Below are positions 31,345-43,950 of a DNA stretch of 64,000 nucleotides, piece by piece. Numbering within the stretch: the first letter of the stretch is position 1; each line of letters begins with the position of its first letter. Under the pieces are notes generated by a model. The model worked only from the letters and a program-made list of their open reading frames with translations. It did no database searches and had not been told where the DNA came from. The DNA is from Lepidurus packardi (Eukaryota; Arthropoda; Branchiopoda; Notostraca; Triopsidae): the NCBI GenBank assembly GCA_023053545.1, contig JAKZAN010000001.1:3182565-3246564 (forward strand), in the 5' to 3' direction. A program made the translations under genes and the position numbers.

Positions 31345-31475
31345 TTAGATGGGGGGGTCAGCCTGGTGCTGACGCCATTTCAGGGGGAGGGGTGAAGCCA
31401 AAAGGGATGGTTGATGACCGAAGGGGGGTAAAAAATCCCGATTTTTTATGGCGCCATTAAAGGACGTTCCCTATA
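31345..31475. mobile_element. Partial copy of the GGCGCCA MITE
   Basis: Matches the right 130 bases of 25613-26064: GGTGCTGACGCCATTTCAG, a GTGAAG-rich middle, then ATTTTTTATGGCGCCATTAA and GGACGTTCCCTA. The left half is absent. Confidence 0.65.
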
Positions 31476-32802
31476 GTAACCGTTTGAGTCACACTCGAAT
31501 TCATGTATATAGAGAATACACAATATGTAGAAATGGGCGATGGCACTTCCAGCGAATTCACGTCCCAGTGCTTGTCTGACAACCCAGTGAGTCATCGTTG
31601 TAATGTCTTGATAATTTATAGCTCCATTTCTTGATTTCTGCCACGATAATTGTATGCAGACCCTATACATTTGGGAAGCGTGCCCAGGTCGTACACGTTA
31701 ATTAGTTGTTATTGTTTTACACAAGAGTTTCACTCTTAAGTCAGCTTCAACGCAGGGCCATCTTAACACCTTCCGTGGGTCAAGCTTCAAAATGGGCCAC
31801 TTAACAATTTAGCACGTCTCTCTTTAATGATATTTTAGCTTAAGTAAGTTCAAGCATGGTCAATTATTGCAAATTTCCAATTATTTATTCTTGTATAATT
31901 GAATTGATAAAATACAGCCCAAATGGCACATTAACCATATAGTTCTGGGTGCGAAGAGCGATGTCGCTGGTATCTCGCCTCCAAACCACACTTCTTAGCC
32001 AGTGTTTCCTCCCCGCAGCATTTCCCCATGGCAGTTTGGATCAAGTCAGAGAAGTAGCAAGAAGAACAGGTAGGGATCCCGGAATTTTTTTCAAATTCAC
32101 CTTATGGAAATAAAAAAAATATCACAATGTGTGTTTTCTTGAAAGAATACAATATTTGAAAACCCCAATCGATTTCCTTTTATAATTAAGTCACAGTAAA
32201 ATAAAAACCTTGCGTTTCTTATAAGGGAAAGTCTGTCTTGAAGGCCCATAAGCCACTGTGTAAAGCGATGTTATGAGGAATGAGACCGCAGACAACCCAG
32301 CGGGTGCAGGGATGAGGGGGTCGGGTGTCGTGTTGGAAAGGCGGTATATGGCGGAAGGAGAAAAGGGAGGTCCCAGGACAGCGAACTCGGGAGAAACCGG
32401 ATTGACTGAAAGAGAGTGAAAAAGGAAAACACCGCGCATGTATGAATACACGTGGCGCCCATGCTTGCACAATGAACAGATAGGCTTAATAATTTAAATA
32501 AATCGATTTTTTTACCAATTCTTGTACCGTCTTCTGAATACACATAAAAGCTCCACGCAATGCCAATTCTAAGTATTATGGAGATATAACTTAACCTGTA
32601 ATAGCTCAACAATGAACTTTTTGCGTGAACTGTGCACGCTTAAAAAATTTGAAAACGGCGCAATATTGTTTACATAACCGCCGAGGATGTTGGAGGTAGC
32701 ACGAAATACTTCTTCACCCCATGAGGGCATTACCCACGTTACAGTGCAAGCAAGTCCCGGACGATTGAATTTTGTTGAATTTCTGATTATCGTGAATTAA
32801 GT
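31476..32802. other. Unassigned interval upstream of the transposase gene
   Basis: CAGGGCCATCTTAACACC near 31754 resembles the end of the hAT at 28365, so a related hAT fragment is likely. The rest shows no recognised gene. Bases 32640-32802 should include the promoter and 5' end of the next gene. Its terminal repeats were looked for but not found. Confidence 0.4.
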
Positions 32803-35800
32803 ATGGCATCCACTTCTTCCGAGCTCGCAATTGGTAATTATATTCTTTTATAAACATTCGTAAATTACATAATTTGGAATTTTCTTAGGCGAAGTGGACG
32901 TAGCACATGTTGAATTGCTCGACAATGTGAACGTCAATTTGGAGAATATTTTAGCAGGGCGTACTAATAATTTGCCTCTCGCTCTGCTGACAAATGAGTT
33001 CATTTTGCAGCTTAACAAAGATCAATCCTTATCCCGGGTCACATTTGTAGATTTTACAAAGGCTCTGTATGGCGCATTTGGTGTCCCGTTTGTCGAAAAC
33101 AGTGTGCATGCCCTAAAGCAGAAAATTACACGGAAGCAGAGAGAATACGAAAGACTGCAAGGCTTGTCCAGACGATCCTGTCCAGACCCAAAACGATCCT
33201 GTCCAGACCCAATTCTAGCAGCGAAAAGGATTGAGATATTCACCAAAGAAGCGTTTTATCTCCCCAAATCATCCTCAAATCCGAGTTGTAGTTCATTAGC
33301 TGTCAACCTGTTCACACCTTCGGTGTGTTCCACTCCTACACCGAAAAGGAAACTGAACGATATCGCTGCGGACGAAACTAGGAAAAGAAGAGTCCAAAAA
33401 TTATTAGCAGAAAAAATATCGGAAAATCGGAAATGTAATCGGAAATTAACTAGAAGAGATATCACGATAGCCTCGTTAGTGAAGCAGTTGGGAACGCAAC
33501 CATCCCAATGCTACTCGAGAAACTTATCCCAACTTCGAATGCGATGTTGCAGGTATCGCAAATCCCTGGGCGAATTAAAAGCTATGCTGAAGCTCGACGC
33601 AAGAACCCAAAATGAAAGCCAAAAGTCCAACAAAACGCAAAATAAGCGTATTATCAACAAAATGTTATATATGCGTAACACCATTAAAATGCTAAAGGAT
33701 ACTAATAACAGCCATAATGTGTTACGTCTGCGCCAAGAAAATTTTCAACTTAGAGCCACACTGCAATCTCTTGAAGTCGAAAATGAAAGGACAAAGGAAG
33801 ATCTTGCAGAAGCCCTTCAAGGAAAACGTAATGTTCTAATCGACGGAAAATCATACTCGAACAAGACGGCTATGACATACGCACAGCTGAGCGCCCTAGG
33901 TGTATCCACGAAGCAAATGCGGAACGTAATACAGATCGTTTTGCAGAATCTCGCAGGTATTTCAGCACCTAGACTACCTGGTGCCACTTTCGCAGCGGAT
34001 GCAATACTGGCTGGAAGAGAGATTTCCCAGGTCCAGGTGGCCGAAGAGGTGTTGGGTTCAAGCCATGCAACATTGGGCAGCGATGGGACCACGAAATCCG
34101 GAGTTCACTACGCAGCGTATGATATCACCACAGACGAGGGGACGAGTTTGATGCTGGGTAATGAATTAAACTATCTTTCAAAGTTAATAAGTAATTATAT
34201 TTTAATTTTTTACGTATTTCTTTAACAGGACTGGTTGATACGGCTGACGGGACGGCGAAGACATACCTCGAAGAGCTCAAGTCTATCCTTGCACGAATTG
34301 GAGAAACCCACGCAGGCCAAAACGCCAGTAATCCAGATTTTGTGCAGAGAGCTATCGCAAACATCAAAAACACAATGAGTGATAGACATATCGTTCAAAA
34401 AAACATCAATGTTGCGTTCCAAAAATACCGAGAGGAGATTTTGCCAGAGGTAACGGAGCACTGGAATGAACTTGACACACTTGAAAAGGAATCGCTTGCG
34501 CAAATGAACAACTTCTTCTGTGGATTGCACGTTTTGGTAGCATTTGCCGACAAGGCAAACCTTAGCGTTGCAGTTTACGAGGAGCTAATTTATGATGATC
34601 TTCCATTTGGAGCATCAAAGTTACCTTTCTCATATAGATCGGGAACAAACAGCGCCACAGTGCAAGCTATTTTTAACATTGTAAAGTGCCTTCACCCCCG
34701 CGCAAAAGGCTCAGATAAAAGCGGGAAAGCGGCTCCATTCGCCCTATTTTGTTCACGCGAACCATTCGGTATAACATCTTTGCCCATTCAACCATTTCAA
34801 GGCAACCGATTTAATGTGGTTTTCCACAACGGAGCGGGGATTTACTACCTGTACCACACCGGGGTACTCGTAGACTTTTTCAAAAATGGTGCTTTCGTTA
34901 CCAACAACCTCACAGAAACGATTGTAGCGGACTTGTCCGTACCCGAGATTTTGGCAGGTTTCCGAGCATTCGGCATTGTGGATAAAAGGATTACAGGTCC
35001 ACTGTGGAGGAAGATCGTTGAGACGAAGCACATTGCTGACATTGCGTCAGAATACAAAGCACTTCTTGCGAAATGCAAAGACATAGCCAACGATGCAAGT
35101 GAAGTCTTGAAGGGGGATTTTTTCCTTTTTGGGGAGGAAAAAAAGGATCCGATTTCCGAAGCCCTATTCGCCCCATCTGAGAATCTCGACGAAATAACCA
35201 AGAGTATCGTCGAATGCATCGCTGCTGCATTTGTCTCTACTATTGAACATCTTCTCGGTGACCATTTGGAAAATGGAATCCATGAAAATATGGAACCCTA
35301 CAAACGGCACCAAACATCTAGTGTCCCTCTTACGAATGTCGGCGTGGAGCGGGATTTTGGGATGCTCGACAGATTAATGAGAGAGAAACCTAATGCCTCA
35401 ATTTTTTGCCTGGAAGCAATCATCATGTTCAATAAGAACAAAACAGGTAATATAAACTGAAAATTAATTTGAAAGGGAAGCAATTAAATTTTATACTTAG
35501 GAAATTGGCTTCAACTCCAATCAGATGAGAAACGAGAACGTCTTTTCGCCTTCGCAAGAAAACGCGTGACAAAAACTCGAGATTTTCAGCGAAAACGAAT
35601 GGCTCAAATGATTGCGACACGGTTAGAGATCCAATATAATCGCGAGTCTGATAAGCAGAAGAGGGACGAACGAAAACAAGCTGCCAAGGAGCAATTAACC
35701 TTGGACCTAGCGAACTGGGGTGGACTTTGGCAGATTTCAGAGCTTGACAGCAAAATGAATGCCATTGCCAAGAAAGACCATCTCAATGCTATAACGACCC

Positions 35801-36567
35801 AACTCAAATTCCGCCGACAGGTCCTGGGGATGAAAAACAAATTACTAAACCTCTCTGCGAACGGCAAAAGACTTTCGCTAAATGATTTAGTTGACAACTT
35901 GAAGTCGCTACCCCATGTGCCTTCGAAGAGTTTTGCTGATGATCAGGAAGAAATTATCCACCTCGCGGACGCGTGTAGCTTAAAAGAAGTGAAAGATCGC
36001 CTGATTGCAGGTATTTCAAAAGCCGAAAAACGCGTACGACCGCCAAGGCCCGGACCGACATCAACTTCTGCGCCCACGCCCACACCTTTCACGTCAAATT
36101 CTGAGCAATCCTTTTTGGGTAAAAGAATCAAGCACCGATGGGAGGTGAAGAAAGGAACTCACCAATGGTTCCATGGCACTGTCGTAGCAGAGAAACGGAA
36201 GAAAAACGCGGTCAAGTCAGTCATTCGCTACGATGATAAACCACGGGAGTTGGTTGAAATTGAAGACTTGGCTTCCGACTTCCCGAACGATTTGAAGATC
36301 GTCACGCCACACCCAAACGAATGCATCATGATGAAGATAGCCCACTTATTCGTCCATAAGTGCGGCAAGGAAACATGGTACAACGGGAAGATTGTGGGCT
36401 TTGGACAGGGCGGTGACAAAGGTACGGACACCAAATTTGTCGTTTGCTACTTGCCAGAAGGTGAGGAATTTAAAGACTGCAACGACGAAGATGAGGTATT
36501 TGACGATGGAAGATATGAATTTCCCGTATTGAAAGACTACATCGAAGGAGATGTACGATTTCTGTAA
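32803..36567 (+). CDS. Large transposase-like protein with C-terminal Tudor-like modules (1,194 aa)
   Basis: Four exons: 32803-32833, 32889-34157, 34229-35446 and 35501-36567 (TAA), 3,585 nt and open throughout. Order: N-terminal helical region; a doubled RSCPDP; coiled-coil (about residues 240-310); an RNase-H-like core with LGSDGTTKSGVHYAAYDI (D409), TMSDRHIVQK (D485) and VGVERDFGMLDRLMREKPNA (E807); then a basic linker and two Tudor-like stretches (about 1045-1110, GKRIKHRWEVKKGTHQWFHG, and 1117-1194, ETWYNGKIVGF with KFVVCYLPEG). The core resembles a transposase family repeated in fish and invertebrate genomes; the name and D-D-E assignment are inferences. Tudor-like folds usually bind methylated histone tails and could steer integration. 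No terminal repeats found, so a domesticated gene is possible. Confidence 0.7.
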
Positions 36568-37937
36568 GCTTCCAATATAACATAGCTCCACTTGTGTCTG
36601 CCATCTGAAACCGGCGATGACGCTTTCAAAGGTAAGGCACATAAATGATTTTTAATATATATTATATATGCTATGACAAACATTTTCCTGGCAGATCGAT
36701 GTAAGCAAATTCTTTCTTGAAGCTACATGGAAGTTAGAAGCAAGACCAAGTGTCAACATATATAGGTATGTTATAATATACAAGTTATGGTACCTGTTGT
36801 TATAATATACTTAAATATGTTGGGTTGCAACGTAGACTGCCTCCTCGTGGTGCAACCTGGGTAACGCTAAATAGTCTACAATATGCATGATGTATATATG
36901 TCTGTGAAGCTTCGATATGTTAAAATCAATAAGTTCAGGAAAACGTAACATATAACAAAGCAATCCACGACGAAAAATAGCCTTACAAATTTTTAACGGC
37001 ATATACTTTCCATATCATTTTGCCATTTTGGAGAAAAATGAGAAATTACTTACGCAGAAACAAACGGAAGGATTTATTGGCCTCTTCTTTATGAAACTGC
37101 ACACTTAGATAATTTAAACAGTCAAACTCGTGCGTTAGTTTAGTTCTGAATGCAGGAACTTTGCAATGAAAACTCTTTTCTAAGCAACGACCTTGCCACG
37201 GTTTGTTTACTTCACCGTTTTCCCTTGTCCCTCTTTCCCGTTTCTTTTCTTCTTCTTCTATACTCCAGTCCCTCCTCTTAGCAGGGGGCGGAGTCACGCT
37301 CTACGGCAGGGGGTGGTGAAGTGGGTGGGAAAAGTTAAAGGGAGCGTCAGCTGTTTTACTAAAATAATTCCTGAAATAGCTGCGTGTGTCCGACAAGCCT
37401 GAAACCTTTTCCAGTGGATTCAGCTACCCAAGCGCTATCTTGTGAGCAAGTTTCGTACGTGTCGTCCAAACGTAAGGTTTGTTTACTACATTTTTTAGCG
37501 GTTTTTTTGGTGTTTTAGGGTATAAAAAATCGAGACCAGAGGACGACACGAACCATTTCTACATAAAAACGTGCGCGTATGTCTCCTGCAAATTATAAGA
37601 TATTGAACGTAGATGTCCGATACACGCAGCCCTAGAAACTACTCTTTAATTACAGCGCGGTCCCATAACAGTTTTCCTATAGCACATTGACAGAGGGCGC
37701 TGCGCTCGATTCCGGGATCCCTAGAACAGGGACTACTTATTAATAAAGCGGCGTACTTTACAAGACAAGACTTATTAATAATAAGTAAATTTTCGTCTCA
37801 AACTGTGTGCAGTGAGTATATTCAATACACTCGTGTATTGAGTTTGTTTTCATGAGATAAATTAACTCAGTCTAATTAAATTAATCTTGTGTAATTACAC
37901 ATAGCAGTTAATTTCTAAACGTAGTTTAAAGTAGCAT
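36568..37937. other. Intergenic interval after the transposase-like gene
   Basis: 36821-36880 contains GACTGCCTCCTCGTGGTGCA and GGGTAACGC, which match in reverse the interior of the 810 bp elements, so a diverged relative is present. 37730-37790 holds ACTTATTAATA motifs in both orientations. Small frames have no family resemblance. Confidence 0.5.
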
Positions 37938-38381
37938 CTAATTAATCACTGTGTTGTGTTGGCTGATACAAAGCGTTGCCAAAAACGCGAAAAAGGTTGC
38001 GGTCCATAAAATTGACAGTTTTACAAAAGTTTCAGACGGCAGGGGAGAAGATTTAGCACTATACGTCTGAAGTAATACTTTCTTCCATCGCAGATTCATA
38101 GGGGGATGCAAAGGCGTATTGCCGCATATGCCTATCACACCTCTAAAACAAATTAACACTTAAGGTATAAAAAAATGTAAAAAGAAAGATTCAAAATATC
38201 CTTACAATCGTTTTAGTCGCTCACAAGGTTTACTTCTTGAGACAAACATTGGATCGTGGAATTCTTCAATTACTAGTCTCTCTGGTTGAAATTGAAGCTC
38301 GTTCACATTTGCCCTGACGCACTCTGAAGCAGAGAAATAGCTTAAAAGAACAGCTGTTATCAAAGCCAATTTGACTGCCAT
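37938..38381 (-). CDS. Small secreted or membrane-tethered protein, unknown (126 aa)
   Basis: Two exons, 38381-38206 and 38142-37938 (TAG), give 127 codons with stop. The N terminus MAVKLALITAVLLSYFSASE is a good signal peptide. Two cysteines flank a basic site (CERLKRLGVIGIC), where a prohormone convertase could cut after LKR. The C-terminal hydrophobic run SILWTATFFAFLATLCI near the end could be a membrane or GPI-attachment segment. Its start lies 165 bp from the ZNF277 start on the other strand, suggesting a shared promoter. No family recognised; a peptide precursor is one option. Confidence 0.6.
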
Positions 38382-38546
38382 GTCAGCCGTGGTTAAGAGT
38401 CGTGTTGTAAATGCCTTTACAATCCTTTAAAGCGTCTAAAGACACAATCCTTCGCTGAAACAGTGCTATTCCAGGTAAAAGTAGAAAGATACCACACAAA
38501 CTTTCTCGGAAATTTTTTTTACGTGAACCCCTCTTAGTCTTAGGTC
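38382..38546. promoter_or_regulatory. Presumed bidirectional promoter between the small secreted protein and ZNF277
   Basis: Only 165 bp separate the two divergent start codons, so both 5' UTRs and core promoters must lie here or within the genes. No TATA box seen. Confidence 0.45.
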
Positions 38547-40115
38547 ATGGAAGCGCCTATTCTGGAACCCCTGACGCTTCCTACTTTTACTGAGGAAAAG
38601 GTCAAAACTGTCAAAAACCAACCCAGATTGGAAAGCACAACAGTTTGCTTATTATGCACTCGGGATTTCGTATTACCCAGAGAACAGGAAGCCCTGTTGA
38701 CCCATTTGCTGCTTAGTCATAAATTGGTCATAGCAGACGTTAAGCTTGTGGCTGATGTGTCAAAGTTAACAATTAAATTCGAAATTATATACGAAAACAT
38801 TGGAAAATACTTAAATATTAGGTATATCAACCATTGGAAAGAAAGATTCAAAACCGGACCCCTGACTGAGTTTTGCTTTGTGATGCGAACTAATTCACTA
38901 CCTTCAGATGCCGGACCAAGTGAAGAATACTTTATGCTAACAGATGCATTGCCTGAGGATAAAGTTTTGCGATTTAAATTGCAGCAAGAACGATTAGTAG
39001 AAATTACTATGACTTTGGAGGTTTAATCTTAACCATTGCTGGTGTTAGGAAGTAGTTTTGCAAGAACAGGACAGAGAAAGACAAGATGATAGTTTCTCCA
39101 GGGAATGCCTTTTCTGTAGGCAGCATTTCCAAGGCAACCGGTCAGTTTTGTTTGACCATATGGCGTTTGATCACAACTTTAGCGTGGGACAACCCGATAA
39201 TATCGTCTTTTGTGCCGATTTTCTTGACTTGCTTGACTGCAAGCTTCAAAAGTAATAATACTTAATCGTAATTTTTATTACATGATATTTAACTTAATAA
39301 TTATCTATTTATGTCTTCCGTGGGTTAATTTATAAAGACTGTTGTGCTTATACTGCGAAAGAACGTTTAAAGACAGAATGGTTTTAAAAGAGCATATGCG
39401 GAAAAAGCAGCATAAGAAGATCAATCCTGATAACAAAGAATACGACAAATTTTACATTGTCAACTATTTGGAATTGGGCAAAAGCTGGGTGGAAGTACAT
39501 GTAATGATGTCTGCTAATAGGTAAAGCGAAAATTTATTAACTTTTTGCAGCAAGAATGGGATGATGCAGAACACAAGCGCAAATTCGAGAGCGACAATGA
39601 GGACTGGAATGATTGGAAAGGGCAAGAGCCTGGAGCAGTTTGTCTGTTTTGCGACTGGACGTCTCAGATGACGAAAGCCTTGATGGAACACATGCAACAA
39701 GAACATGGTTTCAACTTCCCTGCCATTCGAGATCGCTTGACTCTCTCTTTCTACAGACAGGTGTGTGCTTATTTTGCTTTCCAGATATATATCTGATCAG
39801 TATGACACCAACAAATTCTTGCAAAAATTAGATTAGTGTTAGTAGATTAACTTTTGTCATTAGATTAAGCTCATTAACTACATACGGAGGCGAATTCATC
39901 AATTGTGTTGCATTTACTGCGACGAAAAGTTCCCGGACAAGGAAAGTATTCTACTACACATGAAAGACGCCGAACATCTAAACCCTCCAGAAGCGAGTGT
40001 ATGGGACCAACCTCTTTACTACTTACCAACCTATGAGAACGATGCTCTGTTGTATCAGATTGAAGATGGCAGTGATGAAGACAATGACGAGAGCCAGGTA
40101 CACTACATGTCCTGA
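38547..40115 (+). CDS. ZNF277: Zinc finger protein 277
   Basis: Six exons: 38547-38764, 38822-38996, 39049-39251, 39338-39500, 39551-39760 and 39864-40115, 406 codons; human ZNF277 is about 450. Atypical C2H2 fingers appear in the family order: CLLCTRDFVLPREQEALLTH, CLFCRQHFQGNRSVLFDHM, CLYCERTFKDRMVLKEHM, CLFCDWTSQMTKALMEHM and CIYCDEKFPDKESILLHM. Family hallmarks KKINPDNKEYDKFYIVNYLE and YYLPTYEN are present. ZNF277 is a nuclear and cytoplasmic protein reported to bind ribosomal protein uS5 and to act with BMI1. The exon 2 end (38996) was chosen to give the ERL-EVVLQEQ join; a later donor near 39020 is possible. The last exon may splice at 40098 instead of ending at 40115. Confidence 0.93.
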
Positions 40116-40414
40116 AAACACACTGTGGTACATGCTTGGATTATTCTAACGTATACTGGAAACGTCACGTAGATCGTCGTACCGGAGGATCATGTTGCCT
40201 GCAATTCTATCCTGGAAGAATTGTCGCTCAGGGAGGATATCTTAAGACAGCATCGCGGTAATACAAGAACAGGTTTAACAACATCTTTGGCTGCCGATGT
40301 CGAAACGGACCTGTAAACCAGCCTGCAATTATGTACGATAAGAAAGAAATAGAAAGTCATTCGATTTCAGGATTTTTTGGGAGATATATTGGAAAGCAGT
40401 GTTAACAATTTTCA

Positions 40415-40999
40415 TTAGTGTTGGAGCTGAGGGAGTGGATCTACGCGAAGTTCTTGCAAGTTTATTCTTGAGTCCACATCCTCGTCGATTTCACCAACCA
40501 GTACGCTAAATTGAGGTAATACAATAGGAGATGATTCATTATTAGCAAAATTAACATTTGGCCCTTAAAAATTACATTCCCATTTATTCTTTAGAAAGTC
40601 TTACTGTTACTTACACGTTGTCTCCTCTGATTATATGCAATCCCAGGACAACCTGCTCCACGCCTTGGTTTTGGCTGTAAACCCTCTCATGGCTGTCGTC
40701 GATGATGATGTTAATAGTTTGGTCAAATCCCTTCAATGTACCCTAAAATAATTTACTTTCAATCAACATTCCTAGATAAGTGTAAACTGAAATTTATGTT
40801 TTTCTAACCCCACTTACGATAAAGTTTCTGCCATCAGTTGTAATTACCGATACGGTATCTAATATCAAGCATAGTTAAGGAAGACAATGCAATTCTACGA
40901 CAATACAAAAATAGCCTACACATGTAAAAGGTAGCAAAGAAACTGCTAAATTCTATACAAAAGGATACGATTTATATAGCTTTCCAACGATGCCGCCAT
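40415..40999 (-). CDS. LSM8: U6 snRNA-associated Sm-like protein LSm8
   Basis: Four exons on the minus strand: 40999-40969, 40858-40818, 40742-40615 and 40505-40415 (TAA), giving 96 codons, the same length as the human protein. Sm1 motif VSVITTDGRNFIGTLKGFDQ and Sm2 motif LGLHIIRGDNV are intact, and the end matches LSm8 (VGEIDEDVD). LSm8 closes the nuclear LSm2-8 ring that holds the 3' uridine tail of U6 snRNA for splicing. The gene converges on ZNF277 (300 bp between stops) and diverges from the C2H2 gene at 41366. Confidence 0.96.
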
Positions 41000-41365
41000 T
41001 TTTATGTATTTTGTCTTGCAATTTACTCCTTCGCCATCTAACGAAAAGGCGTTGCACTGATACGTAAAGTCATTCCGAAGTCATTTTCAACATCAGCCAA
41101 TCACAATATTGCATTGCCCATGTTATGTATAAATCCACACCCCCCGCGCAAGAATTTATCGTAAAAGTGTGTTAATGGCACTGTATGTTATGGTTTCAGA
41201 AATAAAAAATAAGCGTGTCTTTTACTCACCAGGAGCTAGAAATGAATATTAGTGTGCGGCTTTCACTATTCACTTTCCGAGAAAAAGTATTTTTTATTCG
41301 TAAAAGATGTACAATTAAGTCTGTAAGCACCCATTTGAACATTTTAGATCCAAGATGCCATTGGA
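41000..41365. promoter_or_regulatory. Presumed divergent promoter region between LSM8 and a C2H2 gene
   Basis: 366 bp between start codons. A TATGTATAAATCC stretch near 41124-41136 is the only TATA-like motif seen. Confidence 0.4.
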
Positions 41366-42968
41366 ATGGTTCCGTCGATGGCGGCAGAAGATAAACTGGA
41401 AGCTGTCCGACTATGGAATGTAACTTCTGAGAAGCTACAAGAGATTGTTAATAGTTACGCTGCTGATCTAAGTGCCGTTGCAGCTCAGTTACCACAATAC
41501 GAGCACGATAGGGTAATAAATTTGAAATCTCGTAGTTATTCCGCGTAGTATCTGAACATTTGACTGTTACACTCCTATCTGTTTAGGACTCGATTGAGCC
41601 GCTTTCTATATACCCAGACCAGACGCTTGGCCGTTCAACAGCCGAGCCTCAGAGTCCCATGAAAACCAAGATCAAAGAACACGCTGCTGAAATCCCTGAT
41701 TCATCCCGAAGCGCATTACGGAGTCTACTGACTGACGAAAGTTACCCAGCCTCTTTACAAGCTGTCCAACAGTCTCCTAGTCCTATTCGAGTCCCTCCGG
41801 CACCTGAAAGAAACTGTCCAAACAGTCTGGCAAGCTTTTTGGATATACCGTGCGACGATGTCCAAGACCTAGACGCCGATGACTTTCCCAGTAATTCCAA
41901 CTCACCCTGTAATGAAGCGATAGTGGTTCCTGCCTCCCCAGAAAGCGAAAGGAACATCTTGCAAAGTTTGCATGAGAAAGAAAACGAGGAACAGGAACTT
42001 ACAAACACTTCTGTGGCACAAGATGCCGTGAACTTCAGTCAAGAAGATTCCGTGAAACGGTACAAGTGTCCAGAATGTGAAACGAGCTTCCGGACAAGGG
42101 CGTATTTAGTTTGTCACCTGAGAACTCACACAGGCGAAAAGCCTTTTCCTTGTCCCAAATGTCCATCCAGATTTACCACCGTTGGAAACCTAAACCGACA
42201 TGTCAGATCCCATGATGGCATTAAGCCTTTTCAGTGTGATATTTGCAATGGACGGTTTTCCGAGAAAAAGTCCTTAATTGTTCACCAGAGACAGCACACG
42301 GGTGAAAGACCCTTCCAATGCGCACACTGCGACATGCGTTTTAGCTATCAAAGTGTTCTCGCTTCTCATATAGCTTGTCATTTAAATATCAAAGAACATT
42401 TATGTGAAGAATGCGGGAAAGCTTTCCGTCAAAAATCCCAACTTCGAATGCATCTTCTGAGGCATAAGGGTGTTCGTCGCTATCATTGCCACTGCACAGC
42501 GTCGTTTCTAGTAAAAGGTACTACACAAATATTGTTATTAAAACATAAAAAAGTAATTAATTAGCATTGGTAAAGTACTTACATTTCTGCCATTTAGAGA
42601 TGCATCATAAGGATAAAAAAAAATTTGTAGGGGATTATCTTCGGCATATGAAAACGCATACTGGGGAAAAATCGTTCAGTTGTGATGTATGTGGGAAATC
42701 TTTTGGAGACCAAAGAACTTTAGATGCTCACCGTAGCAGGCATTTCGGTTTGCGACCTTACCAATGTCCTCACTGTGCTAAATGTAAGTTTCGTACATTA
42801 GGGTTGCCGCTAGAAATTTAGAGATAGTCATGCTGTCCGTTTCTAACAGCGTTTGCGGAAGTCGCAGCGTGCCGGAAGCATCTCAAGACCCACAGCAGCA
42901 AACTTTCGTTGGAAGTCTCTAGTTTGAGATTGAATTGTCCCGCTGAAAAAATTGTAAAGATGGTGTAA
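41366..42968 (+). CDS. C2H2 zinc-finger protein (460 aa), likely transcription factor
   Basis: Four exons: 41366-41512, 41587-42517, 42598-42783 and 42850-42968 (TAA), 1,383 nt. Residues 1-200 are acidic and serine/proline rich without a known domain. From about 205 come tandem fingers starting CPECETSFRTRAYLVCHLRT, CPKCPSRFTTVGNLNRHVRS, CDICNGRFSEKKSLIVHQRQ, CAHCDMRFSYQSVLASHIAC and CEECGKAFRQKSQLRMHLLR, then a degenerate one across the exon 2-3 join, then CDVCGKSFGDQRTLDAHRSR and CPHCAKSFAEVAACRKHLKT. TGEKPF-type linkers join several. This is a DNA-binding design acting in the nucleus. No orthologue name can be given from fingers alone. The ATG at 41366 was chosen because an earlier ATG at 41355 is out of frame. 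Confidence 0.88.
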
Positions 42969-43132
42969 ATAAATTTGAAGATAAAATATAGATTTTGTTG
43001 ATCATTCTGTTTATTGATTATTACATTCTAAATTATACCGTAAGATCTAGTACTATTATGTAAAAGAGAACTTTAGAACGAGTAAGATTGAGCAGCAATA
43101 ATGAAGGTTAGTGTGAAGCATAAGGTCATGGT

Positions 43133-43942
43133 CACAGTATAAAGGTTTACACAGTATGGTAACAGGGGTATCTTCCAATGTTAAGGTTTTCTGACGACCT
43201 TCTCGGTCCCCAGAGTAATATTCAGGTAAAAGGCCAGAAAATGAAAGGGTACATTCGCAAACCTCCCAGTGCAGTTCAAAAAAGGTCACGACGGTTTACA
43301 AAGCGCGTAATTTAAATCTATTGCTTTAAACTATGAAGCTTAAAATAAAAGCTTTAAGCTTAAAATAAAAGATGAATGAACTAGGTCAAAGCACAACACG
43401 TATACACATTATAGACTATTTCGCGTTACCCAGGTTGCACCACGAGGAGGCAGTCTATTTTGCAACCCATACATAGGTGTTTTATAGTATACAGGTTTAA
43501 CTCCATATACTATAAAATACCCATGTATATTAATGTCTATATGTGTTGTTATGACTATTTATGTCTATATACGAGTTATCCATTACATTGGTACTTTGCA
43601 ACTGTTCCTAAATGTTACTAACTTTTGCAAGTTTAGTATTTTTCTTAACACTTTCAAATGCGCGCGTTGCCGGTAGGACCCTACGTCAGCCCAAAACTCC
43701 CTAGAGTGCCCGAGAGAAAGGTCACCAGTCCCCCGTTTTCGGAATGTTTTCTTCTCTTCTCGAACCCGTTTTCTAGTAGATTCGGAATGCCTACTTCTGG
43801 GGTAGGATGGGCAAGTCTGTGAATCCATCCCTCCTATGTTCCTTGTTACCCCCACATCCTCTTGAGACCGAGAAAATCGTCTTAATCCCTTTACATTGGA
43901 AGATACCCCCGGTTACCATACTGTGTAAACCTTTATACTGTG
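43133..43942. mobile_element. 810 bp TIR element, copy 1, 8-bp TSD
   Basis: Ends CACAGTATAAAGGTTTACAC and its inverse, with inverted repeats continuing to about 54 bp. GTCATGGT is repeated at 43125-43132 and 43943-43950. The 8-bp duplication fits hAT-type integration. No credible transposase: the longest frames (52-90 codons on the minus strand) lack family features. Nearly identical to 53447-54256. Confidence 0.93.
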
Positions 43943-43950
43943 GTCATGGT

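Noticed and set aside
43583..43855. 90-codon minus frame, also present at 53897-54169
   Set aside because: Identity between copies reflects recent duplication of the 810 bp element, not selection. No family resemblance.
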